DNA of 64,000 nucleotides from Malania oleifera (Eukaryota; Streptophyta; Magnoliopsida; Santalales; Ximeniaceae), in assembly GCF_029873635.1 (NCBI RefSeq), contig NC_080418.1:16143388-16207387 (forward strand), read 5' to 3'. Positions within the stretch are counted from its first letter, which is position 1, and every line of letters starts with the position of its first letter. Shown one piece after another: positions 45,860 through 57,124 of the stretch. A program made the position numbers and the translations under genes. The notes under the pieces are model-generated. The model did no database searches. It was not told the origin of the DNA and saw nothing but the letters and a program-made list of their open reading frames with translations.

Positions 45860-46870
45860 ATGTCGTCCAGCACCTCTTCCTCTGTTGGAACTATGTTCAA
45901 TTATTCTCAAAACCAAGTACCCATCCGAAGGAGAAAATTATGGGTACTGGGTAGGTCAAATGAAATTTTTTTCATTGCACGAGACTTATGGGAGATTATT
46001 GAAGAAGGGTATGATGATTCAACTTCAGAAAATGATGATTCAACCTCTACAAACACAAGCACAGCAACCTCATCTCAGAGATTTGCCCACAACAAAGAAA
46101 AAATAAAAAAAAATGCTCTTGCTTTGAGTTATCTTCATCAAGGGATCAAGAAGACCATCTATCCCTGCATCTTTGGCATTCAAAAGGCTAAAGATGCATG
46201 GGAAACACTGCGGAAGGAATTTCAAGGAAACAATAAAGTAGTCTCGATCCGACTACAATCTCTTTGGAAGAACTTTGATTGCTTGGCAATGAAAGATTCT
46301 GAAAGTATCAAAGATTTTTCTCCAAGGTTGCTGAAATAGTCAACCAAATTAGAGCTTATGGTGATCGGATAGAAGAAAAAAAGATCGTTGAAAAAATTCT
46401 CAGAAGTTTACCACCAAATTTTGATCATGCAGCTGCAGCAATTGAAGAATCAAAAGACCTCTCAATTATGACCATGTTTGACCTTTGTGGTTCTTTAGAA
46501 TCACATGAGAAAAGAATTAAAAGATCTTCAGGTCAACCCTTGGAGCAGGCTTTTCAATCAAAACTCAATTTGAACTGGAAAAAATCAAGAGAGGAAGGGA
46601 AATTTTCAGCAACAAGACCAGTCTCAAAAAGGCCAAAATAATCAGTCCCGTGGTCGTGGAAGAGGCCGTGGCAGAGGCAGGAATTTTCAGCCTCAAAGGT
46701 CCAACAATCAAGGACAGAATTGCATCATATGCAAGAAGTCAAATCACAACTCAGCTAAGTGCTATTTAAGGTGTAAAAGGTGCCGCATTCCAAACCATTC
46801 AAACCGAGATTGTTGGCACAAGAAGAATGAAAGTTCAGAAGCAAATTTCAACAAGGAAAATGATGAAGAG
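45860..46870 (+). pseudogene. Copia gag (UBN2-like) with zinc knuckles
   Basis: The frame at 45,860-46,339 starts MSSSTSSSVGTMFNYSQNQV and has SYLHQGIKKTIYPCIFGIQK then AKDAWETLRKEFQGNNKV, the plant copia gag (UBN2/DUF4219) pattern. A frameshift at about 46,330 moves the frame. The next part reads KIVEKILRSLPPNFDHAAAA. A Gly/Arg-rich stretch at 46,650-46,690 and a zinc knuckle (CIICKKSNHNSAKCYL, then CRIPNHSNRDCW) near 46,725-46,815 complete gag. The gag polyprotein would form the particle. Confidence 0.8.
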
Positions 46871-46873
46871 CAA

Positions 46874-48187
46874 GTGTTTCTCACTTGTCTCAATGCTGAA
46901 AGCAACGATGACAAGGTTTGGTACCTTGACAGTGGCTACAACAATCATATGACAGGTAACCGTGAGTTATTTGTTAAAATTGATGAAAATGCTTCAAATT
47001 CCGTTATTCTTGGTGATGGGAAATTTGTAAAAGTTGAAGGAAAATGTGTAATAGCAATGCAGTCCAGATCAGGTGAGCAAAAATTCATTCATGATATTCT
47101 TTATGTCCCAAGTCTTGCTCACAATCTCTTAAGTGTGGGGCAGTTAATTCAAAAAGGATATCAAATCCATTTCAAAGGAAATGAATGCAGAATCATAGAC
47201 AAGAAGAAGAACTCACTTATGGCTAAAATTGAGATGACTCAAAACAAAATTTTTCCACTCTCCATCAACTACACAAGTCCAGTAGCTTTGAAAAGTAAAA
47301 TCTCAAATGAATCTCAACTATGGCATCTCTAATATGGGCATTTAAATCATAAGGGACTGCAGCTTCTCAAGCAAAAGGATATGGTTTGTGGTCTTCCCCA
47401 AATAAATCAAATTGAAGGAGTTTGTGAAGGCTGTATTTACGGGAAGATGCACCACCTTCCTTTCCCCAAAACTTCTTGGAGGGCCAAAGCTCCTTTGGAG
47501 CTTGTTCATGCGGATATATTTGGTCCCACAAGAACACCATCTCTTGGAAACAAAAGGTATTTCATCCTTTTTGTTGATGATTTTACTAGAATGATATGTT
47601 TGTATTTTATTCAGCAAAAATCATATGCCTTCTCAATATTTCTGGAGTTCAAAGCCCTCGTTGAAAGGCAAAGTGGGCTGAAAATGAAGACATTAAGAAC
47701 TGATAGTGGAGGTAAATTCATATATCACCCATTCATGTATTATTGCAAGAAGGAAGGCATTCAAAGGCAACTAACAGTGAGTAGAAGCCCTAAGCAAAAC
47801 GGAGTTGCTGCAAGAAAGAACCGGACCATTGTTGAAATGGCTCGGAGCATGTTAAAAGGTAAAGGACTATCTAATTCTCTTTGCGCTAAAGCTGTACATA
47901 CCACTGTTTATATCTTAAACAGGTCACCAACAAAATCAGTGAAGAATAGAACTCCCTATGAGGCTTGGGGTGGGAGAAAACCAAATGTTAGCCATCTGAA
48001 AGTGTTTGGTTGTCTAGCCTACTCACTGAACAAAGCTCCTAATATGGACAAGTTTAATCACAAGGGAGAAAAGCTTCTGTTTATTGGGTACAGCGATGAA
48101 TCAAAGGGCTACCAGTTGTTGAATCCTATTAATCACAAGCTGACAGTGGCAAGAGATGTCATCTTTGATGAAAGGGGAGTATGGTAG
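46874..48187 (+). pseudogene. Copia protease, gag-pre-integrase and integrase
   Basis: The frame at 46,874-47,332 starts after gag. It holds the protease, whose active site reads WYLDSGYNNHMTG (DSG with the usual C changed to Y), then a LWHL end before a stop at 47,331. The frame at 47,381-48,187 (268 codons) holds GVCEGCIYGKMHHLPFPKTS, ELVHADIFGPT (first Asp), LRTDSGGKFI (second Asp), the glutamate region SPKQNGVAARKNRTIVEMAR, and the GHKLKVFGC-type block reading SHLKVFGCLAYS. Integrase looks nearly complete. The expected Glu of the DDE triad is in the VAARKN stretch where Glu is normally at the first Ala, so it may be lost. Confidence 0.8.
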
Positions 48188-48299
48188 TGGACTTCCAGCG
48201 GCTAGAACTCAACAAATATTCCAGATTTTGTACCAACTGAAGCAACAAGACCTAAATCAGCTACTAAATCTCAGAATCCAGCAATTTTAGAAGCTGAAA

Positions 48300-49364
48300 T
48301 TGCACCCGGGAACCTTAGTTCAAAATCTGAAAAATTCAAAAAATGAAGGAACTTCATCCTCTTCACCTGTCCTAAGAAGATTTGAAAGAGTTAGAAAACC
48401 TCCGGAGAGGTATGGTGATTTTAGAAGCTATTTTTTTAATGAAAATTCAGAATTTGCTCTTTTCTCTTGTGAGCCACAAAATTTTGAGATGACAGACTTA
48501 GGGATCATGAAGTACTTCCTTGGGATGCAAGTTAAGCAAGGAAGAAGGGAAATTTTCATTTCCCAAGAAAAGTATGCAGCTGATATCTTGAAGAAATTTC
48601 ATATGAAGGACTATAAGGCTGTAAGTACTCCTATGACTCCAAATGAAAAATTAAATTTTGATGATGGAGCTAAGAAATTCGACGAAAATCAGTATAAGAG
48701 TTTGGTTGGATCCCTTATTTACTCGACTCATACTAGGCCTGATATTACACAAGTTGTTAGTATGTTGTCTAGGTTCATGCACAGCCCAAGTGTACTTCAT
48801 TATGCAGCAGCAAAAAGGGTATTAAGACACCTTAAAGGCACACTAAAACTTGGACTGAAGTACAGCAAAGATTTTGAGTTTGTTTTGACCGGTTTCACTG
48901 ACAGTGATTGGGCTGGATCAGTAGATGATCGAAAAAGCACATCGGCATATGTTTTCTACCTTGGAAATGGCACCATTTCATGGTGTTTAAGAAAGCAAAA
49001 CACTATTGCCTTGTCATCTGCAGAAGCAGAATATATTTCAGCAATAGAGGCTGCTTGTGAAGGAGTTTGGCTGAGGAAATTACTTAGTGATTTAGGACTG
49101 AAGCAAGAGGGTCCTACAACCATTTATTGTGATAATATGCCAGCAATAGCTCTAACTAAGAACCCAGTTTTTCATGCCAGGACAAAGCATATTGAGGTCA
49201 GACATCATTTTATTCGTGACCTTGTGCAAAAGGAAGAAATTCAGCTAGAATTCATCTGCACTAATGAACAATCAGTAAACATACTCACAAAACCTATTAC
49301 TACTGAGAAGTTTTTGAAGTTCAAAAACATGTTAGGACTCACGGCTTTAGAGGGGAATTTGTGA
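48300..49364 (+). pseudogene. Copia RT-RNase H polyprotein with internal RT deletion
   Basis: An open 354-codon frame begins with the RT upstream linker (VLRRFERVRKPPERYGDF). At residues about 58-64 it jumps from CEPQNFE directly to MTDLGIMKYFLGMQV, skipping the whole RT finger/palm region including the YVDD active site. After the junction everything is intact: GSLIYSTHTRPDI, the RNase H motifs TDSDWAGS, SSAEAEYIS and YCDNMPAIALTKN, and the HIEVRHHFIRD end. The missing part is about 200-230 codons in comparable elements. It cannot copy itself and would depend on RT from relatives. Confidence 0.85.
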
Positions 49365-49872
49365 GAAAGCCATGAACCTATTGAAGTTAGTTAATTAAGT
49401 TATTTAGTTGAAAAGTCAGCAAACAACTCAATTTATAGTCAGCAGAACATTCAGCAATAAAATTATTCAATCAGCAAGTTGCAGCCAGTGTGATTCTTAT
49501 TCAAAGTTCTGTTCAGTTTTTCAAAGTGGAATACAACTGTCATCCATTAATAGCACAGGAGTGAGTTATTTAATCTAGGAACTTGTCATATTCTTTGCCT
49601 TGTTTTTGGGTTTATTTAATGAGTTGTTAAGTTCCTAGAATATTAAAATTTCCCATCTATTCCCTATGTACTCTGCCCTATAAATAGTGGCCTTATCTCA
49701 GTCATTTTAAGTAGTGAAAAAATAGAAAAGAATCTCAAGAATCCAGCAAAAAGTGTTGCAACGCTGTAGCTTTTTATATATGTAATTCTTCATCAAGTCA
49801 GTAAGTTAAAGAGGCATTTTTCAGTATTTTTCTTCTCTGTTTTTTCTGTTTTTCTATTTTTCTATTCCAACA
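49360..49872 (+). repeat. 3' LTR of the second copia element
   Basis: It is preceded by a purine-rich tract and ends TTCCAACA, directly followed by LINE sequence. Differences from the 5' copy are mostly transitions. Confidence 0.9.
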
Positions 49873-51180
49873 TACAAGGCAAACCAGGGACTGAGAAAAT
49901 ATTCATAGGAGGAGATCTGAATGGACACGTTGGAAGGGATAATAAAGGTTATAAGAGGATACATAGAGGATACGGATATAGAGACAAAAATGAGCCTGGA
50001 GAGATGATATTAGACTTCGCTATGTCATATGATTTTATTATAATGAATACTTGTTTTAAGAAGAGATAAGAACACTTAATAACCTTTAAAAATTACAAAA
50101 TAAAAATCAAATAGATTTTTTTTTAATTAGGAGGATAGATCGTTTATCATGCAAGGATTGTAAAGTTATTTCAGGTGAAAGCCTAACCACACAACATAAA
50201 GTCTTAGTGTTAGATATATGGATTAAAAAATGGAAGAAAAATGATAAAATACACCAGTGTTAGAGAACTAGGTGGTGGAACCTAAAGGGAGAAAATATAA
50301 TAAAATTTAAAGATAAAATTATCAAAGATAGGAATTGGATTATAGAGGATGGGATAGATACAAATATTCTTTGGAGTAAATTAGCTACTTCTATTAAAGA
50401 GATAGCAAAAGAGATTTGAGGTGAATCAAGGGGAAGATTCACGAATAACAAAGAAAGTTAGTGGTGGGATAAAGATGTCCAAAAGGCGGTAAAAACAAAA
50501 AGAATTTGATGTAAAACGTGGCAAAAATGTAGAAACATAGATAACTATGAAAGTATAAAGAGACGAGAAAAGATGTAAAAAAGGTTGTTAGTGTAGCTAA
50601 ACACAAATCATTTAATAGTTTGTATGATAAATTAGACACAAAAGAAGGAGAGATATATTTAAACTTGCCAAAGCTAGAGAAAGGAAGAGTAAGGACTTTG
50701 GAAATGTAAATTGTATGAAAAGTGAGGATGATATTGTCTTGGTTAAGGACGAAGAAATAAAAGATAGATGACAAAGTTACTTTAGTAATGAAAACCAAAT
50801 AGAAGGCTTAAACTTAGAATCGACAAATGAGGAAAAGACTAACAATATGAAATTTATTCGCAAAATTAGAGTTAATAAAATTAAGTTTGCACTAAAAAAG
50901 ATATAAAAATGGAAAAGGTATAGGACCGGATAACATCCCAATTGAAGTTTGAAAATGCTTAGGTGATAACGGAATTATATGGTTAACTAATTTATTTAAC
51001 ACAATTATAAAAGCTAAGAAAATATCAGATGAATGGAGGAAAAGCACTTTAATACCTATATACAAAAATAAAGGAGATATTCAAAATTGTAATAACTATC
51101 TTGGAATTAAACTTATGAGTCATATGATGAAACCGTGGAAAAGGGTAGTTAAAAATTAAGGCTAGAAACAAAGGTCTCAG
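49873..51180 (+). pseudogene. RTE endonuclease end and linker
   Basis: Directly after the copia 3' LTR the frame reads TEKIFIGGDLNGHVG (GDxN motif) and ILDFAMSYDFIIMNT. Then come broken frames through CRTWWWNLKGE-like text and NIPIEVxKCLGDN, the approach to the RT. Frameshifts near 50,060, 50,110 and 50,420. Confidence 0.7.
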
Positions 51181-52330
51181 AAAATCAATTTGATTTTATG
51201 CCTAGAAGATCTACCACAGAAGCTATATATCTTTTAAAAAGATTAATGGAAAAGTTTAGGGAAAAAAAGGACTTGCATATGGAATTTATTGACTTAGAGA
51301 AAGCATGTGATAGGGTACCTAGAGAAGTTTTATGGTGGGTTTTAGAAAAAAAAAAATGTGTATGTAGTAGGTATACTGGTGTCATTACGGATATGTATGA
51401 TAGAGTAATGACTAGTGTAAAGACTATAGATGAAGAAAGTAGAGAATTTCCAATCACCGTAGGTGTACATCAAGGATCTGCTTTAAGCCCTTATCGTTTT
51501 GCTTCAATGATGGACCAACTGACTAAGAACATTCAAAATGAGGTGCCATGGTGTATGTTGTTTGTAGATGATATTGTATTGATTGATGAACGTAGGGACA
51601 GAGTAGAAGCTAAGTTAGAATTATGGAGAGAAGCTTTGGAATCTAGAGGCTTTAGGATAAGTAGAAATAAGACAAAATATATGAAATGTAATTTCAATAA
51701 TGGTCAGAGGAATATTGGAAACAAAGTTAAACTTGATGATGAAGAAATAAATAACACTTGTAGATTTCGATACCTTGGATCTATTATGCAAGTTGGAGGA
51801 GAAATTGAAGATGATGTGATGCATAGAGTTAAAACAGGTTGGGTAAAATTGAGAAGTGCTTCAAGTGTGCTTTGTGATCGTAGAATACCCTTAAAATTAA
51901 AAGGGAAGTTTTATAGGACGACAATAAGACCAGCTATGCTATATGTATCAGAATATTGGGGGATGAAAAACAGAATATCCAAAATGTAAAAGTTGCGGAG
52001 ATGAGAATGCTTAGATGGATGAGTGGTATAACATTGAACAATAAATTAAGGAATTAACGTATTCGTGATAAGTTAGGTGTAGCTCATATAGAAGATAAGA
52101 CAAGGGAAGGGCAACTCAGATGGTTTTGACAATTGCAACGTAGGTCACAAAAGTGCCCCAATAAGGAAGAGCGAGTTAGTTACTGTGGGGGGTAGTAGAA
52201 GGGGTAGGGATAGACCTAAAATAACTTGGAATAAGATAGTGAATAAGGATTTAATAGCCCTAAATTTGTCAAAAGAAATGGTCCATGATCGCACAAATTT
52301 GCGGAAAATGATTCATATAATCGACCCCAC
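51180..52330 (+). pseudogene. RTE reverse transcriptase
   Basis: The frame at 51,198-51,989 (263 codons) holds MPRRSTTEAIYLLKRLMEKF, LHMEFIDLEKACDRVP, GVHQGSALSPYRFASMMD and the catalytic FVDDIVLIDE, followed by LELWREALESRGFRISR and TKYMKCNF. These are the standard RTE RT blocks. The catalytic Asp pair is intact but the frame ends early at 51,989. The C-terminal text (MLRWMSGITLNN-like) goes on in other frames to about 52,330. Confidence 0.85.
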
Positions 52331-52379
52331 CTAGTGGGACTTAAGGCTTGGTTTTGTTGTTGTTGTTGTCTAATAAACT

Positions 52380-53540
52380 TAAATTCTTAATGTGAATCTT
52401 AAAATTGATATGTTTATGCTCGTCCTAAAATTGCTGCACCCAGTGTTCATAACTAAATAGTTTTCATTAAAATTTTAAAATTCTTATAATAAATATAGGC
52501 AATAGCAAACTACAGGTGACTCATAAATGAACTTAAAGATGAAATTTTACATAAAAATAAATCAAAGTAGAAACTGAAAATCATCTGAAATGAAAAACAT
52601 AGACATGACAAAACTCTGCATGTGTGTTTGAAAGTGAGAGAAAAAGGGGGGGGGGGGAGAGAGAAGATGGCAGGGTTCAAGGAAAGTGCAAAGGTGGGGT
52701 TATCAACTGGCTCTATTTGAAAGAGTAATGGATAAATTAATAGACAAGAACTAATAAATGGAATATATGCACACATGACTTCTCTTTCAGAAATTCCCTT
52801 TTTGTATGCAATATATTTGCAATCATATAATCAGTGATGTTAACTATGGCCTTTCAATAAAACATCAAAATAAAAGCATATCTTCAAACTCTACAAGTAT
52901 ATCAAACATGGGTTATAGTTGTGCTCCTTGGCTCTTACTTTGTTAAGCTGGGGCCAAGCTTTGAATTTGGGTCTCAATACTTGTACTTTAGTGAGTTTCA
53001 AGAAGTCTTTTAAACGTGTTCTACCAAAATCCTGGACTCCCAACTTTGCTTGGTCACCAAATCTAGGAGTCCATAAATACCAATGTAACCTTAATTAAGT
53101 AGGTATTTTGACTAATGAAATTGCAAGCTATGAGTTACTAAAAGCAAGTGTGTCTAGAGTGATTTCACTTCTTCTTGGTCATGAAAGACAGTTCAGAGTT
53201 ACTTCATGTTACACTTTTCCTTGCAACCTTAATCATTCTTCACTATTCTATCCAAAAAAATCCCTAAAACCCTAAAATATTTCCTTCCATCTTACCACCA
53301 TAAAACCTTAGACTTAGTTACTTAAAACCTAACCTTCTTGCTGCCAAAAGATTCCAGCAACCTGCCTCCTAGCTGCCAACAACTATTTTGCTTGTAATTA
53401 CCACTAAAATCAAGTGTTGATCTCACTCAATTCCACATGATCCCACATCCAAAGCTCAAACTCTGTACTCCCAAACACAATGTCAGTAATAATAATCACA
53501 TACACACACACACACAAAACTGATACTTTCACCCCAAATG
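52380..53540. other. Intergenic sequence between LINE and pararetrovirus B
   Basis: A homopolymer run of ten G at 52,648-52,657 with adjoining GA repeats, and a (CA)n microsatellite at 53,499-53,517. No coding frame recognised. Confidence 0.5.
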
Positions 53541-53542
53541 CA

Positions 53543-53565
53543 GCTGCCATGGCTCTAATACCAAG
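53543..53565 (-). other. Downstream primer-site copy of pararetrovirus B
   Basis: On the minus strand TTGGTATTAGAGCCATGG matches tRNA-Met with one change. It repeats the site at 60,682-60,704, differing at two positions over 24 bases. Similarity stops on both sides. Confidence 0.75.
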
Positions 53566-53634
53566 AGGGCACTTAGTGTAGGATCAATGCGGAATAACCA
53601 AAAGGGCACTTAGTGTAGGATCAATGTGGAATAA
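53566..53634 (-). repeat. 37-bp tandem duplication in the viral leader
   Basis: AGGGCACTTAGTGTAGGATC recurs with a period of 37 bp, from 53,566 and from 53,603, and the copies are nearly identical. It lies directly upstream of the primer site on the viral strand. Confidence 0.85.
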
Positions 53635-53785
53635 AGGAACAAGATGTAATAAGAACACACTAAGAGAAATATCATTAACCAGAAGGGAAAGGTTTAGAAG
53701 AACTAGAGAAATACATGGAACTCTTACAAGAAATTCTTACAAAAGAGTTCTTGACTCTCACTTGCTCTGCCTAGCTAGAAGCCAG

Positions 53786-53802
53786 AGCCTCCCTTAAATA
53801 GA
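53786..53802 (-). promoter_or_regulatory. TATA box of pararetrovirus B promoter
   Basis: On the minus strand CTATTTAAGGGAGGCTC, the TATA-plus-purine pattern of caulimovirid genomic promoters. It lies about 220 bp upstream of the primer site and after the last ORF. Confidence 0.5.
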
Positions 53803-54189
53803 TGAGGAGTGAGGGAATATGCCATGGCATCTTGGAATATCCTTCCTACATAATATTTTTCCTTATCTCCTTTACACACCTTTTAATAAAGATAAAGCTA
53901 ATTGACAGGGACAATACACATAAGGATGAAAATAATAAAGCAAAAGCTGACTAACAAATACAACACGCATAAAGATAAAGTTGACTGACAAAGACAACAC
54001 ACATAAAGACAAAGCTGACAATTACAATTCATATAAACATAAAGATAAGGCTAGAAATGCTTCAGCGGTCCTTCGATGGTCCATTCAGTGGTCCACTCCT
54101 TCAGTTGTCCTTCGGTGGTCCATTCTCGCCCTGTGATCATCTTCCTCTTCAGTTAAGTAGACTACCAGTATCTCTAAATCTTCAATTAT

Positions 54190-54890
54190 CTAATTACTCT
54201 CTATTTGCTCCACATAATAAAGTGCCAACATGTTCATTAGGTAGGTACTATAGAATTGGGGAAACAATACTGCGTAATTAGAGCTTTTGGCTCTTCTATC
54301 GTCCTGAAAATGCACTGGATTAAATAAATCTCGTGGTAATCTATCCAAGTCAACCTGATTTATGTGGCATAAAATTTTTCTTATATTAATCCATTTATGT
54401 GCTGAAAGATGCAGATCTGCAAAGGGGTTTTCTTTGAAGCTCCTCATCCTTTCATAGATGGGAGAAATATTGACACATCTATTCCCGTCTTGGAACTGAA
54501 TCTCACCTTTGAGATGGAAAATGACCAATAAGTATGGGGACACTGTGACGAAATCTAACTGCATAACCCATTGTGCTTCTATTTTAAAGAACAAGAGCCA
54601 ATCCTTAAAGAAACTGTACTGGCGAGGTCTTCATTTCTGGTCTGTTAATAAGGCATGGGTCCAAGGTTTGTGAAGGAACATATCGAGTTAGTAAGTCCTT
54701 GCAAGGTACCAAAGAAGGAGGAAAGCTTCTTTAGGGAAGGTCAGATGAGAAAGTGTGGGGACCCAAAGACCATTAATGAATGGGAAAAGAGGGTGCCAAT
54801 CCAAGTTTTTTAGGGGTGCATCGACTAAACCAAAGTTTAAGAGGAGGAGGAACTGGAGACCTTGGATCATTTTATGATTGCCCTTATCAA
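54190..54890 (-). pseudogene. Second ORF of pararetrovirus B, unknown function
   Basis: Frames at 54,870-54,688 and 54,594-54,190 (134 codons) follow the RNase H and precede the promoter. The first reads LNFGLVDAPLKNLDWHPLFP, the second HLSAHKWINIRKILCHINQV. I recognise no domain. Florendoviruses commonly carry an ORF of unknown function at this place. Confidence 0.45.
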
Positions 54891-54899
54891 TGGCGTGAC

Positions 54900-55577
54900 T
54901 AAGGATGTTATCCTGGATTTCACTTGGAAGAGTCTAGACTAGTTTTGAAAGAGACGAAGAAGATGAGGATGCCATGAGGGAGAGGACCTGGGGATGATTT
55001 GTTGGTCTTGAGAGGAAGTCACTAAGGATATTGTGCTTTCCTTTGATCTGTTTAACTTCGAATCTATACTGTGAGAACCAGTTTGCCCATCTAAGGAGTT
55101 GTCCTTGCAGGAGGATCTTCTACTTGAATTGGATCATCTTTGGAAACGATGACATACCCATTTCGATTAGAAAAGTGTGTCTAATCAAATGGAATTCAAA
55201 ACTTTCAATCCCTCTCTTTACCGCCAATATCTCTTTGAAGGTAGTGATAATGTGATTCTAATTCTTTGAATGCTCCACTCTTGTATCCATAGATATGTCT
55301 AGTTCCATCTTCTTTTCCCTCGATTAAAGCCTCCCTAATAGAAACTACCATCAGTCTGCAAGATTCTCTTTCCTTTGTTGGGAATCTGGAGTGGTGGCAA
55401 AGTTATAGCCACTGCTTTGAGTGATTTAACTGCTTTTGTGTGTTTAGTTTCCCAAGGGGGCACGTCTTTCTTTTTCAAAAGCTGGTGGAGTGGTGTTGTG
55501 TAAGTTTCCAGCTTTGGGACAAAGTCTGCCATGTAATTGACAATACCAAGAAACTGCTGCAATTGTTTTGTCGTCAT
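54900..55577 (-). pseudogene. Pararetrovirus B RNase H and connection region
   Basis: The frame at 55,577-55,335 holds QQFLGIVNYMADFVPKLETY, then PLHQLLKKKDVPPWETKHTK and a LQTDGSFY end, the RT-RNase H junction with the first RNase H Asp. Sequence to about 54,900 carries the remaining RNase H strands in changed frames. Confidence 0.7.
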
Positions 55578-55739
55578 CCGACTTTCTGAAAAGGTGCTGA
55601 ACTGTGTAGCAATATGTGGCTACAGCTTATATTTCCCTTGACTAATCTTCATCCCGAGGAAATCTACTGTCTCGACACCAATAATCATTTTCTTTTCTAA
55701 AAGTGATTCCGTAATGCTCCACTATGTCTGTGAACTAAT

Positions 55740-56350
55740 TCAGAAGCTTAGCATGTGATGTTGTATCTTTTGAGAAATAGGAGGATATCATCAATATAGA
55801 TCAAGGCATGATGAAGTATGGGTTGGAAGATCTTGATCATCGCCTTTTGGAAAATGGACGAGGCCACTTTAAGCCCAAATGGCATAACAGTCCATTGGTA
55901 GTGGAAAATGGGTTTGCAGAAAGCCGTCTTGGGCTTGTCATCTGGATGGATGCCTAATTGCCAAAAGCCCGCTTTCAAGTCAAACTTTGAAAATATTTGC
56001 GCCTCCAATAGTTGTGAAAATAGGCTGGTCCTATTAGGCAATGGGAACTTATCATCAACAAGGAAATGGTTGAGGGGCTGGTAGTTGATGACAAGCCGGA
56101 GCTTTCCTCGAGTTTGTTCAGCCCTTTTGTTGACATAAAAGGCTTCTCAGGCCCACTACAATTTTGTTCGTTCAATAAAACCTTCTCCTTGTAGCTGGGT
56201 CAATTCACCTTGGGCCAATGAATAGTCTTCTGGATTCATCCCCTTGTGATTGGCTTTGGTCAGGTTGATATCTTCATTCTTTTTTAAGGGGAGACCAACA
56301 TAGAACTCTGGATTCTTCCATAATGGCTTTGAGCATTTCTCCAAGAACTC
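55740..56350 (-). pseudogene. Pararetrovirus B reverse transcriptase
   Basis: The frame at 56,344-56,156 has the RT N-terminal flank ending GELTQLQGEGFIERT. The frame at 56,041-55,748 has FSKFDLKAGFWQLGIHPDD, then YQWTVMPFGLKVASSIFQKA and the catalytic LIYIDDILLF. The GFWQ and HYQWTVMPFGLK forms are Caulimoviridae-type. Frameshifts near 56,160 and 55,745. Confidence 0.85.
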
Positions 56351-56359
56351 ACTATGACT

Positions 56360-57097
56360 GTCAGCACAGTTTTTCTAAATTAATCGAGCCTTAATCTCCT
56401 CCAAGGATTGAGTGATCTAGAAGAGATTAGGAGTCTTGGTCCATTGTAACAAATATGATTTGAATTTTAAACCTTGGGCTATCCACTGGACCTTGTTTAA
56501 ATGCTTAACGATATCGAATCCGATGAGAAGATCTTTATTTGGAAGGTCTGATCCAAAGAATGTTGCCTTGATTAAGCATTACGGATGAAGCTTAATATAA
56601 ACAGGCACACTCTTTAATTTGACCTGGAAGTGTTCTCCATTTGCCGCCTTGAATCCGTGGTTACAAGGTTTCCATTTGTCTTTTGGGAGAATGCCTGGTT
56701 TAAGAAAGCCGCATGGTGCTCCTATGTCAAAGAATGCAATGACTTTAATCGGCTTTGAGTATTTATCAGCTAATACCCAGACTGGAGTAGAAGGTGAAAC
56801 ATAGCTTCCCTTCTTAAATTGCGCTAATAATGATTCTTGGATGGAACGGAGATTGTGAACAACATTCTCTATTGAAGCTATTGGGTAGCACTTATTGTTA
56901 ATGGGCTAGATATGTGAACATTCAAGTGGATCAGCCTGATAGCTCTCGAACTCTCCTTGTTCATCCGAAGAGTCTAAAAGATCTATCTGACCACATTGCT
57001 GGAAAGCAAGGATAGAATCCTCATTCTGTTGATCATCCATGGAGAATATAGACTTGATGTTGTCATCTGAATCCCAATCTGAGACCTTTTGCAACAT
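56360..57097 (-). pseudogene. Pararetrovirus B aspartic protease region
   Basis: Near 56,717-56,734 the minus strand reads VIAFFDIGAP, the retropepsin active site with Thr of DTG changed to Ile. The frame at 57,097-56,906 is an acidic linker rich in Asp/Gln/Ser. A C-terminal strand (FDIVKHLNKVQW-like) lies near 56,480-56,520. Confidence 0.6.
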
Positions 57098-57124
57098 CTG
57101 GATTAGTTTAATTCTCCTTCTTTT

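Larger units (their letters stand above)
45328..49872 (+). mobile_element. Ty1/copia retrotransposon lacking RT core
   Basis: LTRs of 514 bp (45,328-45,841) and 513 bp (49,360-49,872) start TGTGAGAAAG and end TTCCAACA and differ at roughly 5% of sites by eye, so the insertion is moderately young. A primer site TTTGGTATCAGAG follows at 45,845-45,857, and a purine tract AGAGGGGAATT precedes the 3' LTR. Gag, gag-pre-integrase, integrase, a truncated RT and a full RNase H follow. The flanks TATTA and TACAA are not a clean duplication. It interrupts the LINE endonuclease. Confidence 0.9.
44650..52375 (+). mobile_element. LINE of the RTE clade, interrupted by a copia element
   Basis: The 5' part (44,690-45,327) carries the GGTCCCAAGCCCGGGT leader typical of plant RTE elements and the start of the endonuclease. 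The 3' part (49,873-52,375) carries the endonuclease end, the RT and a tail CTTAAGGCTTGGTTTTGTTG(TTG)n. Without the copia it is about 3.2 kb, the full size for RTE. Single ORF order endonuclease-RT, no LTR. Broken by stops. Confidence 0.85.

Noticed and set aside
50260-50798. Minus-strand ORFs of 63 and 119 codons
   Set aside because: Antisense to the LINE coding strand. Their Phe/Ser/Leu-rich content is typical of shadows of A-rich coding sequence.
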